Positions 9,495 through 21,158 are shown, numbered from the stretch's first letter. The stretch: DNA of 64,000 nt from Acipenser ruthenus (GCF_902713425.1 NC_081198.1:23233188-23297187); one strand, 5' to 3'. The notes: generated by a model from the sequence alone, not told the origin. Made by a program: numbers and translations.

Positions 9495-12400
9495 TACTCT
9501 TTTATTGAGATTTTACATTTTTTACATTTACACCCATTCGTTTTTTTCATTCATTTTACATTTCTTTTAAAGATGACATTCATGCATACAGACATACATT
9601 TTGTTTTAAAAGCATTTAAAATACATTTAAAAACACCAAGACAATTGTGCTTTGTACATGGTTAAAACAGACACAGATTAAAATCAACATGAAAAAAACC
9701 TGTGCTGTTTTAAAAGTGACTGGAAAAAAAGAACCATCTATAAAAAACCAGTGCTTGTGAGGGCCGGGGAGTGCTCTCTAAAAGGTTCAAAAGTGAACAT
9801 AAAACTAGATCTAAAACAGGGACAGGGGAAAAGGGACAGTGTATAAAACAGTGAGTTAAAATTCTAAAATTTTAAAACACTTAAAATGTAACTTTTAATA
9901 GTTTACATTAAAAATCTTAAAGATACATAAAACAAAACAAAACAAAATCAAATAAAACATTCAACGTAAATCAAATAAAAGTCCATAAAACTGAAACAAA
10001 AGACTACATAAAACCAGGGCACCGTTGAAAAACGGTCATGCCAGCTAAAAAGGGCGGAATGCTGGCATGACAAAATAAATAAAAGGCTTAGCGGTGCCCC
10101 GTAGTCCCGCTCCTAGGAGCTAGCGGTTCCAGTTTTTTCCTTTATTCCATCTTCACGTCCTGAAGTCCGGCGATCCTCCACTCCGCGCAGGCCTTGTCCT
10201 TCCCGAGGGTCCGGATGTCCAGAATTACAAAGTCCTTGATAAGAGTTTGTGCCCTTCTGGTCGTGGTGATAGTGTCTAGCTCCTGCTTGTGATAGACACA
10301 GACGTTACGGCCTTCCCACAGGATCTGCTTGACAACATTGATGACACGCCAAACGCACTTAGCTGTGCTGGTAGTGATTCCTCCCGCAGGCCCATAGAGC
10401 ACAGTCTCAGCGGTCATCTTGGCCGTGTCAGCAAACCTGTTTAGGAAGACAGAGACAGAGAGCCAGACACTGCCAGCCACATCACACTCCCAGAAGATAT
10501 GGGCTGGTGTTTCTCTCTTGCGGCACTTTGCATAGGGGCATGTTTCTACTTGGGCTAGTCCCCTCCTGAACATGAACGCTCGAGTGGGGAGTGCACTGTG
10601 GACGGTGTTCCATGCTATATCCTTCTGGACATTACTGAGGCAGCTGTGAGACACATTCTCCCAGATTTTTTGGCTTTGGGTGAGGGAGAAAGTAGCTACT
10701 TTTTCAATTTCCTGGGAACCGGCAAGATATTTAGTTACAGCCTTGTATTCCCAGGAGGCCAATTTTGCTTTATCTAAGCCCAATTTATATATAGTGTCCC
10801 TTAAGGTTCTATAATACAATGGGGGGTCCCAGGAGTACGGCACGGTGTTATCAATAGTGCAGAGGCCCAAGGCCCTGAGACAGGTGGCAAAATAGAAACG
10901 ATTCATGTAACATACCTTCCTGTCCAGGGCCTGGATGTTCTTGATAGTTTGCGTGAGCCCCTGCACTCGGGTGAGCTGCACAACGTCCGGGACCCCCTTA
11001 CCTCCCTTCTTGTCGGCTTTACTCAGGGTGGCTCGTTTTACCCTCTCCATCTTGCTGCCCCAGATAAAGCGGTGGATAATGCGGTCCACCACTTTTTTGG
11101 TGGTCCTGTCTGGGGGAAAGATTTTTCCTACATAAGAGAGGATGGGGAACAGTATAGACTTGGTTATTAATACTCTACCCGTCATTGTTAAGGATCTTGT
11201 GCTCCATCCGCCAATCTTTTTACGGACCTGGTTAATGGCCGCCGTCCAGCTCTGGGCCCCCGAGCTATTGTTCTCGAAAATGAGGCCCAGAATCTTGATT
11301 TTGTCCTTTTTGACAGGGTACATGTCCGACAGTTCCCTATCTACCTGCCAATTTTTAGACACGTAGACTTCGCTCTTGGACTTATTAATCACTGCCCCGG
11401 TCGCCGTGCAGTACTTCCCAAGGATATTACTAATCCGAGGTACCGACGATGTGTTGGTGCAAATGAGTGACACATCGTCCATATATGCTGTTGTTTTGAC
11501 CTGGACCCCGTTGGATCCAGGCAGCTGGAAACCAGTTATATTGGTATCCCTACGAATTGCCTGCAGGAGGGGTTCAATGCACACGACATATAGCAGTGGG
11601 GATAGTGGGCAACCCTGTCTGACCCCTGACTGGATAGATATTTTACCAGTCAGGTGCCTGTTCACCAAGACTCGGGTACTAATGTTTGTATAGATGGTTT
11701 TAACCCACCCCCTAAGTCCAGGAGCGAATTTCATCTGGTCCATCACTTTGTACATATATTCATGGCTTACCCTATCGAACGCCTTCTCCTGGTCAAGGTT
11801 GAACAGGCAGAGGGGATGGTTCCGTTCTCTAGAATAAGCCAGAATGTCCCTTGTTAACATTAAAATATCCGTGATGGACCTCCCTGGGACGCCACAAGCC
11901 TGGTCGGGGCCAATGACCAAAGGGAGGTGTACTTGTAGCCGGAGCATCAGAGCTTTGGCTAGTATCTTGTAATCCACGCAAAGGAGGCTGATTGGGCGCC
12001 AATTCCGTAGATCTTTAACTTCCCCTTTCTTATGAAGGAGAGTAATTACACTCTCCCGCATAGAAGGGCCCAACCGCTTCTCCCTGTAGACCGCTCTGTA
12101 GACCTCCACTAAATGGACTTTTAGCGTGTCCCAAAAAAGATGGTAATACTCACCCGGGATGCCATCTGGACCTGGCGTCTTACCGGTGTTCATGGTCTTA
12201 ACCGCCTGGGTGAGCTCCTCCAGCGTGAGTTCTGGGTCCTTCTCCTCCTCCTCGTCGTCCTGCACTGAGTCAGGCTCCAACTGGCTCAGGAACCACTCTA
12301 TCAGGGTGTCATCTGTAGCTTTGATGTTATACAGGTCCCTATAGAAGTTCTCTACCACTTTTTTCACTCCCTCACTATCCTCTACTATCCTCCCCCTGCT

Positions 12401-12666
12401 GTCGAGCATGGAGGACATCAAGTGCTGCTTCTCCCTCGTTTTCTGGAAGAAGAAGCGAGTACACTTTTCGTCTTCCTCCATTTTTTGCACTTTTGCATTG
12501 TGCATGACCTTTTTGTTGTTCCTCCCTACAAAGCACTGAAAGATCTAGCTTGGTCTGGGCTATCTCGTCGCTTACAGGGAACCCCCGAAGCTGAAGCAGG
12601 CTCAGACGCTGGAGGGCAGCATTCAGGTATTTATATTTGGCCCTCCTTTCTTTTGCTTTCTTTTGC
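9495..12666 (-). mobile_element. Keno-like LINE K2, 5'-truncated
   Basis: Near-identical duplicate of K1: same 5' junction with U2 nt 19, same 3' junction with U2 nt 54, same alpha 3' UTR. Sharing both junctions and the neighbouring U2 unit means it arose by array duplication, not by a separate insertion. Confidence 0.93.
10142..12666 (-). pseudogene. Keno ORF2 fragment of K2, frameshifted
   Basis: Same extent as in K1 (no endonuclease; RT with YMDD and the C-terminal knuckle present). A +1 change near 12510 (CCTTTTTG where other copies have CCTTTCG) puts the upstream 50 or so codons in another frame. The part from MHNAKVQKMEED (12505) to the end is uninterrupted. Confidence 0.9.
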
Positions 12667-12668
12667 TG

Positions 12669-12687
12669 CAAAAGGCCGAGAAGCGAT
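12669..12687 (-). pseudogene. U2 5' stub (nt 1-19) beside K2
   Basis: Same 19 nt as beside K1, followed upstream by an intact U2 promoter. Confidence 0.85.
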
Positions 12688-13290
12688 GGCGACTTGGCCC
12701 TTGCCCGGGGCCCCCCAGCCCGGACGGCACAGGGGGATTCAAAGGTGGGTGCAAAATTCCAAGCACAAGCAGACCCCCAAAAAACGGGCTGCTGCTTCCA
12801 GAGGGGAAATGTGCAATTTAAGCAGGAGAAAACAAAACAAAGCAAAAACACACACATAACACCAAAAACAAAACATAAACTGGCGGAGTGCGTCTTACAA
12901 ATAGTCATGCCAAGCTGCTATGCTGTGCAAGGTGCCTTGGGTAACTACAACTGTGCCTCGCTGGCTGGCTGGCTTGCTAAGAAGGTCCTGGCATAGGGAC
13001 ATGTTCCACCACACTTGTCTGGTTAGCTGCATGCTCCCAGGAAACAACCTGCTGCTGTCTACATCATCACCACATGTGAATAAAAGAAAGAAAGACAGCA
13101 AGAAAGAAAGAGAGAAAGAAAGAGAGAAAGAGAGAAAGAAAGAGAGAAAGAAAGAAAGAGAGAAAGAAAAAAAAAAGAAGTAAAACGGCGGGAAAACTTG
13201 CATCAACACTGGCACTCTCCCTCCAGCAGGGGTAGACAAAATGCTCACAGGAGAGATCCAGATCTGACATTGACCAACGTTAGAGAAAGG

Positions 13291-13477
13291 TGTGCACCAT
13301 TCCCGGAGGTACTGCAATACCGGGCCGATGCGTGGAGTGGACGGAGCAAGCCCCTGTTCCATCTCTCGATTCCAAAAATCAATTTAATATATGGTCCCCT
13401 GATAGGGGACGTATCAGATATTAAACTGATAAGAACAGATACTACACTTGATCTTAGCCAAAAGGCCGAGAAGCGAT
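13291..13477 (-). ncRNA. U2: U2 snRNA gene, copy 7, diverged
   Basis: Full length, but the most changed unit in the window: substitutions at 13299 and 13366 in the gene, a changed base in the 3' box (13269), an extra A inside the PSE-like element (near 13530) and another promoter substitution (13497). It may be poorly expressed or silent. The extra PSE base is the most telling defect because PSE sequence sets snRNA promoter strength. Confidence 0.9.
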
Positions 13478-14069
13478 GGCGACTTGGCCCTTGCCCTGGG
13501 CCCCCCAGCCCGGACGGCACAGGGGGATTCAAAAGGTGGGTGCAAAATTTCAAGCACAAGCAGACCCCAAAAAAACGGGCTGCTGCTTCCAGAGGGGAAA
13601 TGTGCAATTTAAGCAGGAGAAAACAAAACAAAGCAAAAACACACACATAACACCAAAAACAAAACATAAACTGGCGGAGTGCGTCTTACAAATAGTCATG
13701 CCAAGCTGCTATGCTGTGCAAGGTGCCTTGGGTAACTACAACTGTGCCTCGCTGGCTGGCTTGCTAAGAAGGTCCTGGCATAGGGACATGTTCCACCACA
13801 CTTGTCTGGTTAGCTGCATGCTCCCAGGAAACAACCTGCTGCTGTCTACATCATCACCACATGTGAATAAAAGAAAGAAAGACAGCAAGAAAGAAAGAGA
13901 GAAAGAAAGAGAGAAAGAAAGAGAGGAAGAAAGAAAGAGAGAAAGAAAAAAAAAAGAAGTAAAACGGCGGGAAAACTTGCATCAACACTGGCACTCTCCC
14001 TCCAGCAGGGGTAGACAAAATGCTCACAGGAGAGATCCAGATCTGACTTTGACCAACGTTAGAGAAAGG

Positions 14070-14256
14070 TGTGCACCGTTCCTGGAGGTACTGCAATACC
14101 GGGCCGATGCGTGGAGTGGACGGAGCCAGCCCCTGTTCCATCTCCCGATTCCAAAAATCAATTTAATATATGGTCCCCTGATAGGGGACGTATCAGATAT
14201 TAAACTGATAAGAACAGATACTACACTTGATCTTAGCCAAAAGGCCGAGAAGCGAT
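14070..14256 (-). ncRNA. U2: U2 snRNA gene, copy 8
   Basis: Full length with two substitutions in the 3' half (14083 and 14127). Promoter and 3' box are the majority type. Confidence 0.94.
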
Positions 14257-14858
14257 GGCGACTTGGCCCTTGCCCGGGGCCCCCCAGCCCGGACGGCACA
14301 GGGGGATTCAAAGGTGGGTGCAAAATTCCAAGCACAAGCAGACCCCCAAAAAACGGGCTGCTGCTTCCAGAGGGGAAATGTGCAATTTAAGCAGGAGAAA
14401 ACAAAACAAAGCAAAAACACACACATAACACCAAAAACAAAACATAAACTGGCGGAGTGCGTCTTACAAATAGTCATGCCAAGCTGCTATGCTGTGCAAG
14501 GTGCCTTGGGTAACTACAACTGTGCCTCGCTGGCTGGCTGGCTTGCTAAGAAGGTCCTGGCATAGGGACATGTTCCACCACACTTGTCTGGTTAGCTGCA
14601 TGCTCCCAGGAAACAACCTGCTGCTGTCTACATCATCACCACATGTGAATAAAAGAAAGAAAGACAGCAAGAAAGAAAGAGAGAAAGAAAGAGAGAAAGA
14701 GAGAAAGAAAGAGAGGAAGAAAGAAAGAGAGAAAGAAAAAAAAAGAAGTAAAACGGCGGGAAAACTTGCATCAACACTGGCACTCTCCCTCCAGCAGGGG
14801 TAGACAAAATGCTCACAGGAGAGATCCAGATCTGACTTTGACCAACGTTAGAGAAAGG

Positions 14859-15045
14859 TGTGCACCGTTCCCGGAGGTACTGCAATACCGGGCCGATGCG
14901 TGGAGTGGACGGAGCAAGCCCCTGTTCCATCTCCCGATTCCAAAAATCAATTTAATATATGGTCCCCTGATAGGGGACGTATCAGATATTAAACTGATAA
15001 GAACAGATACTACACTTGATCTTAGCCAAAAGGCCGAGAAGCGAT
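14859..15045 (-). ncRNA. U2: U2 snRNA gene, copy 9
   Basis: Identical to copy 1; unit spacing of 789 bp from copy 8. Confidence 0.97.
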
Positions 15046-15647
15046 GGCGACTTGGCCCTTGCCCGGGGCCCCCCAGCCCGGACGGCACAGGGGGATTCAA
15101 AGGTGGGTGCAAAATTCCAAGCACAAGCAGACCCCCAAAAAACGGGCTGCTGCTTCCAGAGGGGAAATGTGCAATTTAAGCAGGAGAAAACAAAACAAAG
15201 CAAAAACACACACATAACACCAAAAACAAAACATAAACTGGCGGAGTGCGTCTTACAAATAGTCATGCCAAGCTGCTATGCTGTGCAAGGTGCCTTGGGT
15301 AACTACAACTGTGCCTCGCTGGCTGGCTGGCTTGCTAAGAAGGTCCTGGCATAGGGACATGTTCCACCACACTTGTCTGGTTAGCTGCATGCTCCCAGGA
15401 AACAACCTGCTGCTGTCTACATCATCACCACATGTGAATAAAAGAAAGAAAGACAGCAAGAAAGAAAGACAGAAAGAAAGAGAGAAAGAGAGAAAGAAAG
15501 AGAGAAAGAAAGAAAGAGAGAAAGAAAAAAAAAGAAGTAAAACGGCGGGAAAACTTGCATCAACACTGGCACTCTCCCTCCAGCAGGGGTAGACAAAATG
15601 CTCACAGGAGAGATCCAGATCTGACTTTGACCAACGTTAGAGAAAGG

Positions 15648-15781
15648 TGTGCACCGTTCCCGGAGGTACTGCAATACCGGGCCGATGCGTGGAGTGGACG
15701 GAGCAAGCCCCTGTTCCATCTCCCGATTCCAAAAATCAATTTAATATATGGTCCCCTGATAGGGGACGTATCAGATATTAA
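15648..15781 (-). pseudogene. U2 3' fragment beside the 15.8-kb Keno stub
   Basis: U2 nt 54-187 of the majority sequence, cut at the standard Keno site. Confidence 0.95.
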
Positions 15782-16162
15782 TACTCTTTTATTGAGATTT
15801 TACATTTTTTACATTTACACCCATTCGTTTTTTCATTCATTTTACATTTCTTTTAAAGATGACATTCATGCATACAGACATACATTTTGTTTTAAAAGCA
15901 TTTAAAATACATTAAAAAACACCAAGACAATTGTGCTTTGTACATGGTTAAAACAGACACAGATTAAAATCAACATGAAAAAAACCTGTGCTGTTTTAAA
16001 AGTGACTGGAAAAAAAGAACCATCTATAAAAAACCAGTGCTTGTGAGGGCCGGGGAGTGCTCTCTAAAAAAGTGAACATAAACCTAGATCTAAAACAGGG
16101 ACAGGGGAAAAGGGACAGTGTATAAACAGTGAGTTAAAATTCTAAAATTTTAAAACACTTAA
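15782..16162 (-). mobile_element. Keno-like LINE stub, 3' UTR end only
   Basis: 381 bp of Keno 3' UTR (beta haplotype: CTAAAAAAGTGAAC, TGTATAAACAG) joined to U2 nt 54. Its 5' end is followed by about 12 bases of untraceable filler (TTTACTAAAGA in the sense strand) and then by the 3' end of K3. It is almost identical to the first 380 bp of K3, so it is either a very short insertion from the same lineage or a local duplication of the 3' UTR. Confidence 0.88.
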
Positions 16163-16174
16163 TCTTTAGTAAAA

Positions 16175-19100
16175 TACTCTTTTATTGAGATTTTACATTT
16201 TTTTACATTTACACCCATTCGTTTTTTCATTCATTTTACATTTCTTTTAAAGATGACATTCATGCATACAGACATACATTTTGTTTTAAAAGCATTTAAA
16301 ATACATTAAAAAACACCAAGACAATTGTGCTTTGTACATGGTTAAAACAGACACAGATTAAAATCAACATGAAAAAAACCTGTGCTGTTTTAAAAGTGAC
16401 TGGAAAAAAAGAACCATCTATAAAAAACCAGTGCTTGTGAGGGCCGGGGAGTGCTCTCTAAAAAAGTGAACATAAACCTAGATCTAAAACAGGGACAGGG
16501 GAAAAGGGACAGTGTATAAACAGTGAGTTAAAATTCTAAAATTTTAAAACACTTAAAATGTAACTTTTAATAGTTTACATTAAAAATCTTAAAGATACAT
16601 AAAACGAAACAAAACAAAATCAAATAAAACATTCAAATTAAATCAAAGGTCCATAAAACTGAAACAAAAAGACTACATAAAACCAGGGCACCGTTGAAAA
16701 ACGGTCATGCCAGCTAAAAAGGGCGGAATGCTGGCATGACAAAATAAATAAAAGGCTTAGCGGTGCCCCGTAGTCCCGCTCCTAGGAGCTAGCGGTTCCA
16801 GTTTTTTCCTTTATTCCATCTTCACGTCCTGAAGTCCGGCGATCCTCCACTCCGCGCAGGCCTTGTCCTTCCTGAGGGTCCGGATGTCCAGAATTACAAA
16901 GTCCTTGATAAGAGTTTGTGCCCTTCTGGTCGTGGTGATAGTGTCTAGCTCCTGCTTGTGATAGACACAGACGTTACGGCCTTCCCACAGGATCTGCTTG
17001 ACAACATTGATGACACGCCAAACGCACTTAGCTGTGCTGGTAGTGATTCCTCCCGCAGGCCCATAGAGCACAGTCTCAGCGGTCATCTTGGCCGTGTCAG
17101 CAAACCTGTTTAGGAAGACAGAGACAGAGAGCCAGACACTGCCAGCCACATCACACTCCCAGAAGATATGGGCTGGTGTTTCTCTCTTGCGGCACTTTGC
17201 ATAGGGGCATGTTTCTACTTGGGCTAGTCCCCTCCTGAACATGAACGCTCGAGTGGGGAGTGCACTGTGGACGGTGTTCCATGCTATATCCTTCTGGACA
17301 TTACTGAGGCAGCTGTGAGACACATTCTCCCAGATTTTTTGGCTTTGGGTGAGGGAGAAAGTAGCTACTTTTTCAATTTCCTGGGAACCGGCAAGATATT
17401 TAGTTACAGCCTTGTATTCCCAGGAGGCCAATTTTGCTTTATCTAAGCCCAATTTATATATAGTGTCCCTTAAGGTTCTATAATACAATGGGGGGTCCCA
17501 GGAGTACGGCACGGTGTTATCAATAGTGCAGAGGCCCAAGGCCCTGAGACAGGTGGCAAAATAGAAACGATTCATGTAACATACCTTCCTGTCCAGGGCC
17601 TGGATGTTCTTGATAGTTTGCGTGAGCCCCTGCACTCGGGTGAGCTGCACAACGTCCGGGACCCCCTTACCTCCCTTCTTGTCGGCTTTACTCAGGGTGG
17701 CTCGCTTTACCCTCTCCATCTTGCTGCCCCAGATAAAGCGGTGGATAATGCGGTCCACCACTTTTTTGGTGGTCCTGTCTGGGGGAAAGATTTTTCCTAC
17801 ATAAGAGAGGATGGGGAACAGTATAGACTTGGTTATTAATACTCTACCCGTCATTGTTAAGGATCTTGTGCTCCATCCGCCAATCTTTTTACGGACCTGG
17901 TTAATGGCCGCCGTCCAGCTCTGGGCCCCCGAGCTATTGTTCTCGAAAATGAGGCCCAGAATCTTGATTTTGTCCTTTTTGACAGGGTACATGTCCGACA
18001 GTTCCCTATCTACCTGCCAATTTTTAGACACGTAGACTTCGCTCTTGGACTTATTAATCACTGCCCCGGTCGCCGTGCAGTACTTCTCAAGGATATTACT
18101 AATCCGAGGTACCGACGATGTGTTGGTGCAAATGAGTGACACATCGTCCATATATGCTGTTGTTTTGACCTGGACCCCGTTGGATCCAGGCAGCTGGAAA
18201 CCAGTTATATTGGTATCCCTACGAATTGCCTGCAGGAGGGGTTCAATGCACACGACATATAGCAGTGGGGATAGTGGGCAACCCTGTCTGACCCCTGACT
18301 GGATAGATATTTTACCAGTCAGGTGCCTGTTCACCAAGACTCGGGTACTAATGTTTGTATAGATGGTTTTAACCCACTCCCTAAGTCCAGGAGCGAATTT
18401 CATCTGGTCCATCACTTTGTACATATATTCATGGCTTACCCTATCGAACGCCTTCTCCTGGTCAAGGTTGAACAGGCAGAGGGGATGGTTCCGTTCTCTA
18501 GAATAAGCCAGAATGTCCCTTGTTAACATTAAAATATCCGTGATGGACCTCCCTGGGACGCCACAAGCCTGGTCGGGGCCAATGACCAAAGGGAGGTGTA
18601 CTTGTAGCCGGAGCATCAGAGCTTTGGCTAGTATCTTGTAATCCACGCAAAGGAGGCTGATTGGGCGCCAATTCCGTAGATCTTTAACTTCCCCTTTCTT
18701 ATGAAGGAGAGTAATTACACTCTCCCGCATAGAAGGGCCCAACCGCTTCTCCCTGTAGACCGCTCTGTAGACCTCCGCTAAATGGACTTTTAGCGTGTCC
18801 CAAAAAAGATGGTAATACTCACCCGGGATGCCATCTGGACCTGGCGTCTTACCGGTGTTCATGGTCTTAACCGCCTGGGTGAGCTCCTCCAGCGTGAGTT
18901 CTGGGTCCTTCTCCTCCTCCTCCTCGTCCCGCACTGAGTCAGGCTCCAACTGGCTCAGGAACCACTCTATCAGGGTGTCATCTGTAGCTTTGATGTTATA
19001 CAGGTCCCTATAGAAGTTCTCTACCACTTTTTTCACTCCCTCACTATCCTCTACTATCCTCCCCCTGCTGTCGAGCATGGAGGACATCAAGTGCCGCTTC

Positions 19101-20248
19101 TCCCTCGTTTTCTGGAAGAAGAAGCGAGTACACTTTTCATCTTCCTCCATTTTTTGCACTTTTGCATTGTGCATGACCTTTCGTTGTTCCTCCCTACAAA
19201 GCACTGAAAGATCTAGCTTGGTCTGGGCTATCTCGTCGCTTACAGGGAACCCCCGAAGCTGAAGCAGGCTCAGACGCTGGAGGGCAGCATTCAGGTATTT
19301 ATATTTGGCCCTCCTTTCTTTGGCTTTCCTCTTGCCTGCTGCTATGAAATAACCCTTAGTTCTCATTTTGACCATCTCCCACCACTCTATAGGGGAGTTG
19401 AATAGGTCACGCAAAGTGGTCCACTCAACAAGCCTGCTCTTATAGGCTGCAGCTATGGAGGGGTCATCGAGTAAGGAGGTGTTTAATTTCCAGACCCCTG
19501 ACCCCATCTGGGAGGTCTGAGGGACCTGCAATGTTACCTGCAGGAGCCTATGGTCAGAGAAGAAGACGGCCTGGGTGTCTACTGCCGTCTTCGTAAGGGA
19601 GCTGGTATGCAGGACGAGATCTATACGGGAGAAGGAGGTCCCAGATGAGCTCACCCAGGTAAAGGGAGGCACCAGGTCCTTACCTGCATCACACAGGGAG
19701 AAATCAGATATTACGGAGGACAAAACTCTACTAGAGTGGTCGTTGCGTGGCCTGCTCCGGTCTACGTCCCTCAGAGCACAATTGAAGTCACCTGACACGA
19801 TGACGGGTACGTTCCCCAGCAGGAGTGGACGCAGCTGTGGAAAAAATTGAACTCTTTCGTTTTGGTTAGTGGGTGCGTAGACATTGACCAGTCTGAGGGG
19901 AGTGTTGTTGTATGTCACATCCACGCTCAGAATTCTACCAGGTTCTACCTCCCTGCTGCTGCGGGAGGTAATAAATGGGTTTTTAAACAGGATACCTACT
20001 CCGTCGGCTCTGGCTATGTTGGAGCCCGACCAGAAGGAGTCCCCCAGGGTCCAACTCTCCTTCAGGTCCCTATAATCAGGGCTCGACGAAATACCACACT
20101 CCTGCAGAAAGATGAGATCTGCTTTCAAGATAGCTAGATAGTTTAGTACATCAAATCTTTTTTGTGTCTCCCTGATGCTCCTGACATTAACAGACACACA
20201 TATCAGGGCCATCAGGGTAGCTAACAAGAAAAGGAGTCGCTGCGTCCA
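16175..20248 (-). mobile_element. Keno-like LINE K3
   Basis: 4.1 kb: beta-type 3' UTR plus ORF2 lacking only its first two codons. The 3' end joins another Keno stub rather than U2. The 5' end joins the CTTT microsatellite downstream of the next U2 unit with no U2 or spacer between. K4 has exactly the same 5' junction, offset by 4,348 bp. Confidence 0.92.
16811..20248 (-). CDS. Keno ORF2 of K3, open but without its start codon
   Basis: Uninterrupted from codon 3 (WTQRLL) to the end. The normal ATG and the restart context after ORF1 are lost; the first in-frame ATG is residue 15 (20212), directly before the APE domain. APE motifs are NVRSI, QECG, VNVYAPT, GDFN, SRIDLV and FSDH; then RT with LDQEKAFD and YMDD, then the CCHC knuckle. 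All catalytic residues are present. Private changes include LAILKADL and RTLRKDKA. It could only be translated from read-through RNA. Confidence 0.9.
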   Translation of the reverse strand, partial: WTQRLLFLLATLMALICVSVNVRSIRETQKRFDVLNYLAILKADLIFLQECGISSSPDYRDLKESWTLGDSFWSGSNIARADGVGILFKNPFITSRSSREVEPGRILSVDVTYNNTPLRLVNVYAPTNQNERVQFFPQLRPLLLGNVPVIVSGDFNCALRDVDRSRPRNDHSSRVLSSVISDFSLCDAGKDLVPPFTWVSSSGTSFSRIDLVLHTSSLTKTAVDTQAVFFSDHRLLQVTLQVPQTSQMGSGVWKLNTSLLDDPSIAAAYKSRLVEWTTLRDLFNSPIEWWEMVKMRTKGYFIAAGKRKAKERRAKYKYLNAALQRLSLLQLRGFPVSDEIAQTKLDLSVLCREEQRKVMHNAKVQKMEEDEKCTRFFFQKTREKRHLMSSMLDSRGRIVEDSEGVKKVVENFYRDLYNIKATDDTLIEWFLSQLEPDSVRDEEEEEKDPELTLEELTQAVKTMNTGKTPGPDGIPGEYYHLFWDTLKVHLAEVYRAVYREKRLGPSMRESVITLLHKKGEVKDLRNWRPISLLCVDYKILAKALMLRLQVHLPLVIGPDQACGVPGRSITDILMLTRDILAYSRERNHPLCLFNLDQEKAFDRVSHEYMYKVMDQMKFAPGLREWVKTIYTNISTRVLVNRHLTGKISIQSGVRQGCPLSPLLYVVCIEPLLQAIRRDTNITGFQLPGSNGVQVKTTAYMDDVSLICTNTSSVPRISNILEKYCTATGAVINKSKSEVYVSKNWQVDRELSDMYPVKKDKIKILGLIFENNSSGAQSWTAAINQVRKKIGGWSTRSLTMTGRVLITKSILFPILSYVGKIFPPDRTTKKVVDRIIHRFIWGSKMERVKRATLSKADKKGGKGVPDVVQLTRVQGLTQTIKNIQALDRKVCYMNRFYFATCLRALGLCTIDNTVPYSWDPPLYYRTLRDTIYKLGLDKAKLASWEYKAVTKYLAGSQEIEKVATFSLTQSQKIWENVSHSCLSNVQKDIAWNTVHSALPTRAFMFRRGLAQVETCPYAKCRKRETPAHIFWECDVAGSVWLSVSVFLNRFADTAKMTAETVLYGPAGGITTSTAKCVWRVINVVKQILWEGRNVCVYHKQELDTITTTRRAQTLIKDFVILDIRTLRKDKACAEWRIAGLQDVKME

Positions 20249-20397
20249 GAAAGAGAGAAAGAAAGAAAGAAAGAAAAAAAAAAGAAGTAAAACGGCGGGA
20301 AAACTTGCATCAACACTGGCACTCTCCCTCCAGCAGGGGTAGACAAAATGCTCACAGGAGAGATCCAGATCTGACTTTGACCAACGTTAGAGAAAGG
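20249..20397 (-). repeat. U2 3' flank between K3 and K4
   Basis: Only about 40 bp of GAAA microsatellite and the conserved U2 3' flank with the 3' box remain between the two elements. There is no promoter and no whole U2 gene in this unit. Confidence 0.9.
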
Positions 20398-20511
20398 TGT
20401 GCACCGTTCCCGGAGGTACTGCAATACCGGGCCGATGCGTGGAGTGGACGGAGCAAGCCCCTGTTCCATCTCCCGATTCCAAAAATCAATTTAATATATG
20501 GTCCCCTGATA
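20398..20511 (-). pseudogene. U2 3' fragment with an unusual cut point (about nt 75)
   Basis: The Keno K4 3' end meets U2 at TCAGGGGACC, about 20 nt further 3' than in other copies. The remaining U2 begins at about nt 74-76. TAT is shared by the two sides, so the exact point is ambiguous. Confidence 0.92.
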
Positions 20512-21037
20512 CTCTTTTATTGAGATTTTACATTTTTTTACATTTACACCCATTCGTTTTTTCATTCATTTTACATTTCTTTTAAAGATGACATTCATGC
20601 ATACAGACATACATTTTGTTTTAAAAGCATTTAAAACACATTTAAAAACACCAAGACAATTGTGCTTTGTACATGGTTAAAACAGACACAGATTAAAATC
20701 AACATGAAAAAAACCTGTGCTGTTTTAAAAGTGACTGGAAAAAAAGAACCATCTATAAAAAACCAGTGCTTGTGAGGGCCGGGGAGTGCTCTCTAAAAGT
20801 TCAAAAGTGAACATAAAACTATATTACTAAAACAGGGACAGGGGAAAAGGGACAGTGTGTGGAACAGTGAGTTAAAATTCTAAAATTTTAAAACACTTAA
20901 AATGTAACTTTTAATAGTTTACATTAAAAATCTTAAAGATACATAAAACAAAACAAAACAAAATCAAATAAAACATTCAACATAAATCAAATAAAAGTCC
21001 ATAAAACTGAAACAAAAAGACTACATAAAACCAGGGC

Positions 21038-21088
21038 ACCGTTCAAAAACGGTCATGCCAGCTAAAAAGGGCGGAATGCTGGCATGAC
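21038..21088 (-). other. Paired hairpins in Keno 3' UTR (K4), loop variant
   Basis: Same two stems as in K1, with the small loop changed from gaaa to caaa. Stems are untouched. Confidence 0.6.
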
Positions 21089-21158
21089 AAAATAAATAAA
21101 AGGCTTAGCGGTGCCCCGTAGTCCCGCTCCTAGGAGCTAGCGGTTCCAGTTTTTTCCT

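Larger units (their letters stand above)
12669..15647 (-). repeat. U2 array block C: U2 5' stub, three U2 genes, one cut unit
   Basis: Stub at 12669-12687 with promoter, then U2 genes ending at 13477, 14256 and 15045, then the 3' flank of the unit cut at 15781. The spacer between copies 7 and 8 is diverged: one GGCT repeat is lost, there are base changes, and the microsatellite has GAGAGGAAG interruptions, shared with the next unit (about 13915 and 14713). No protein gene is present. Confidence 0.93.

Noticed and set aside
13476-14390. A 304-codon plus-strand open frame and many 60-195-codon plus frames with KKERKKERK-type runs
   Set aside because: They run antisense through U2 genes, promoters and GAAA microsatellites and recur in every unit; the protein is just the repeat translated.
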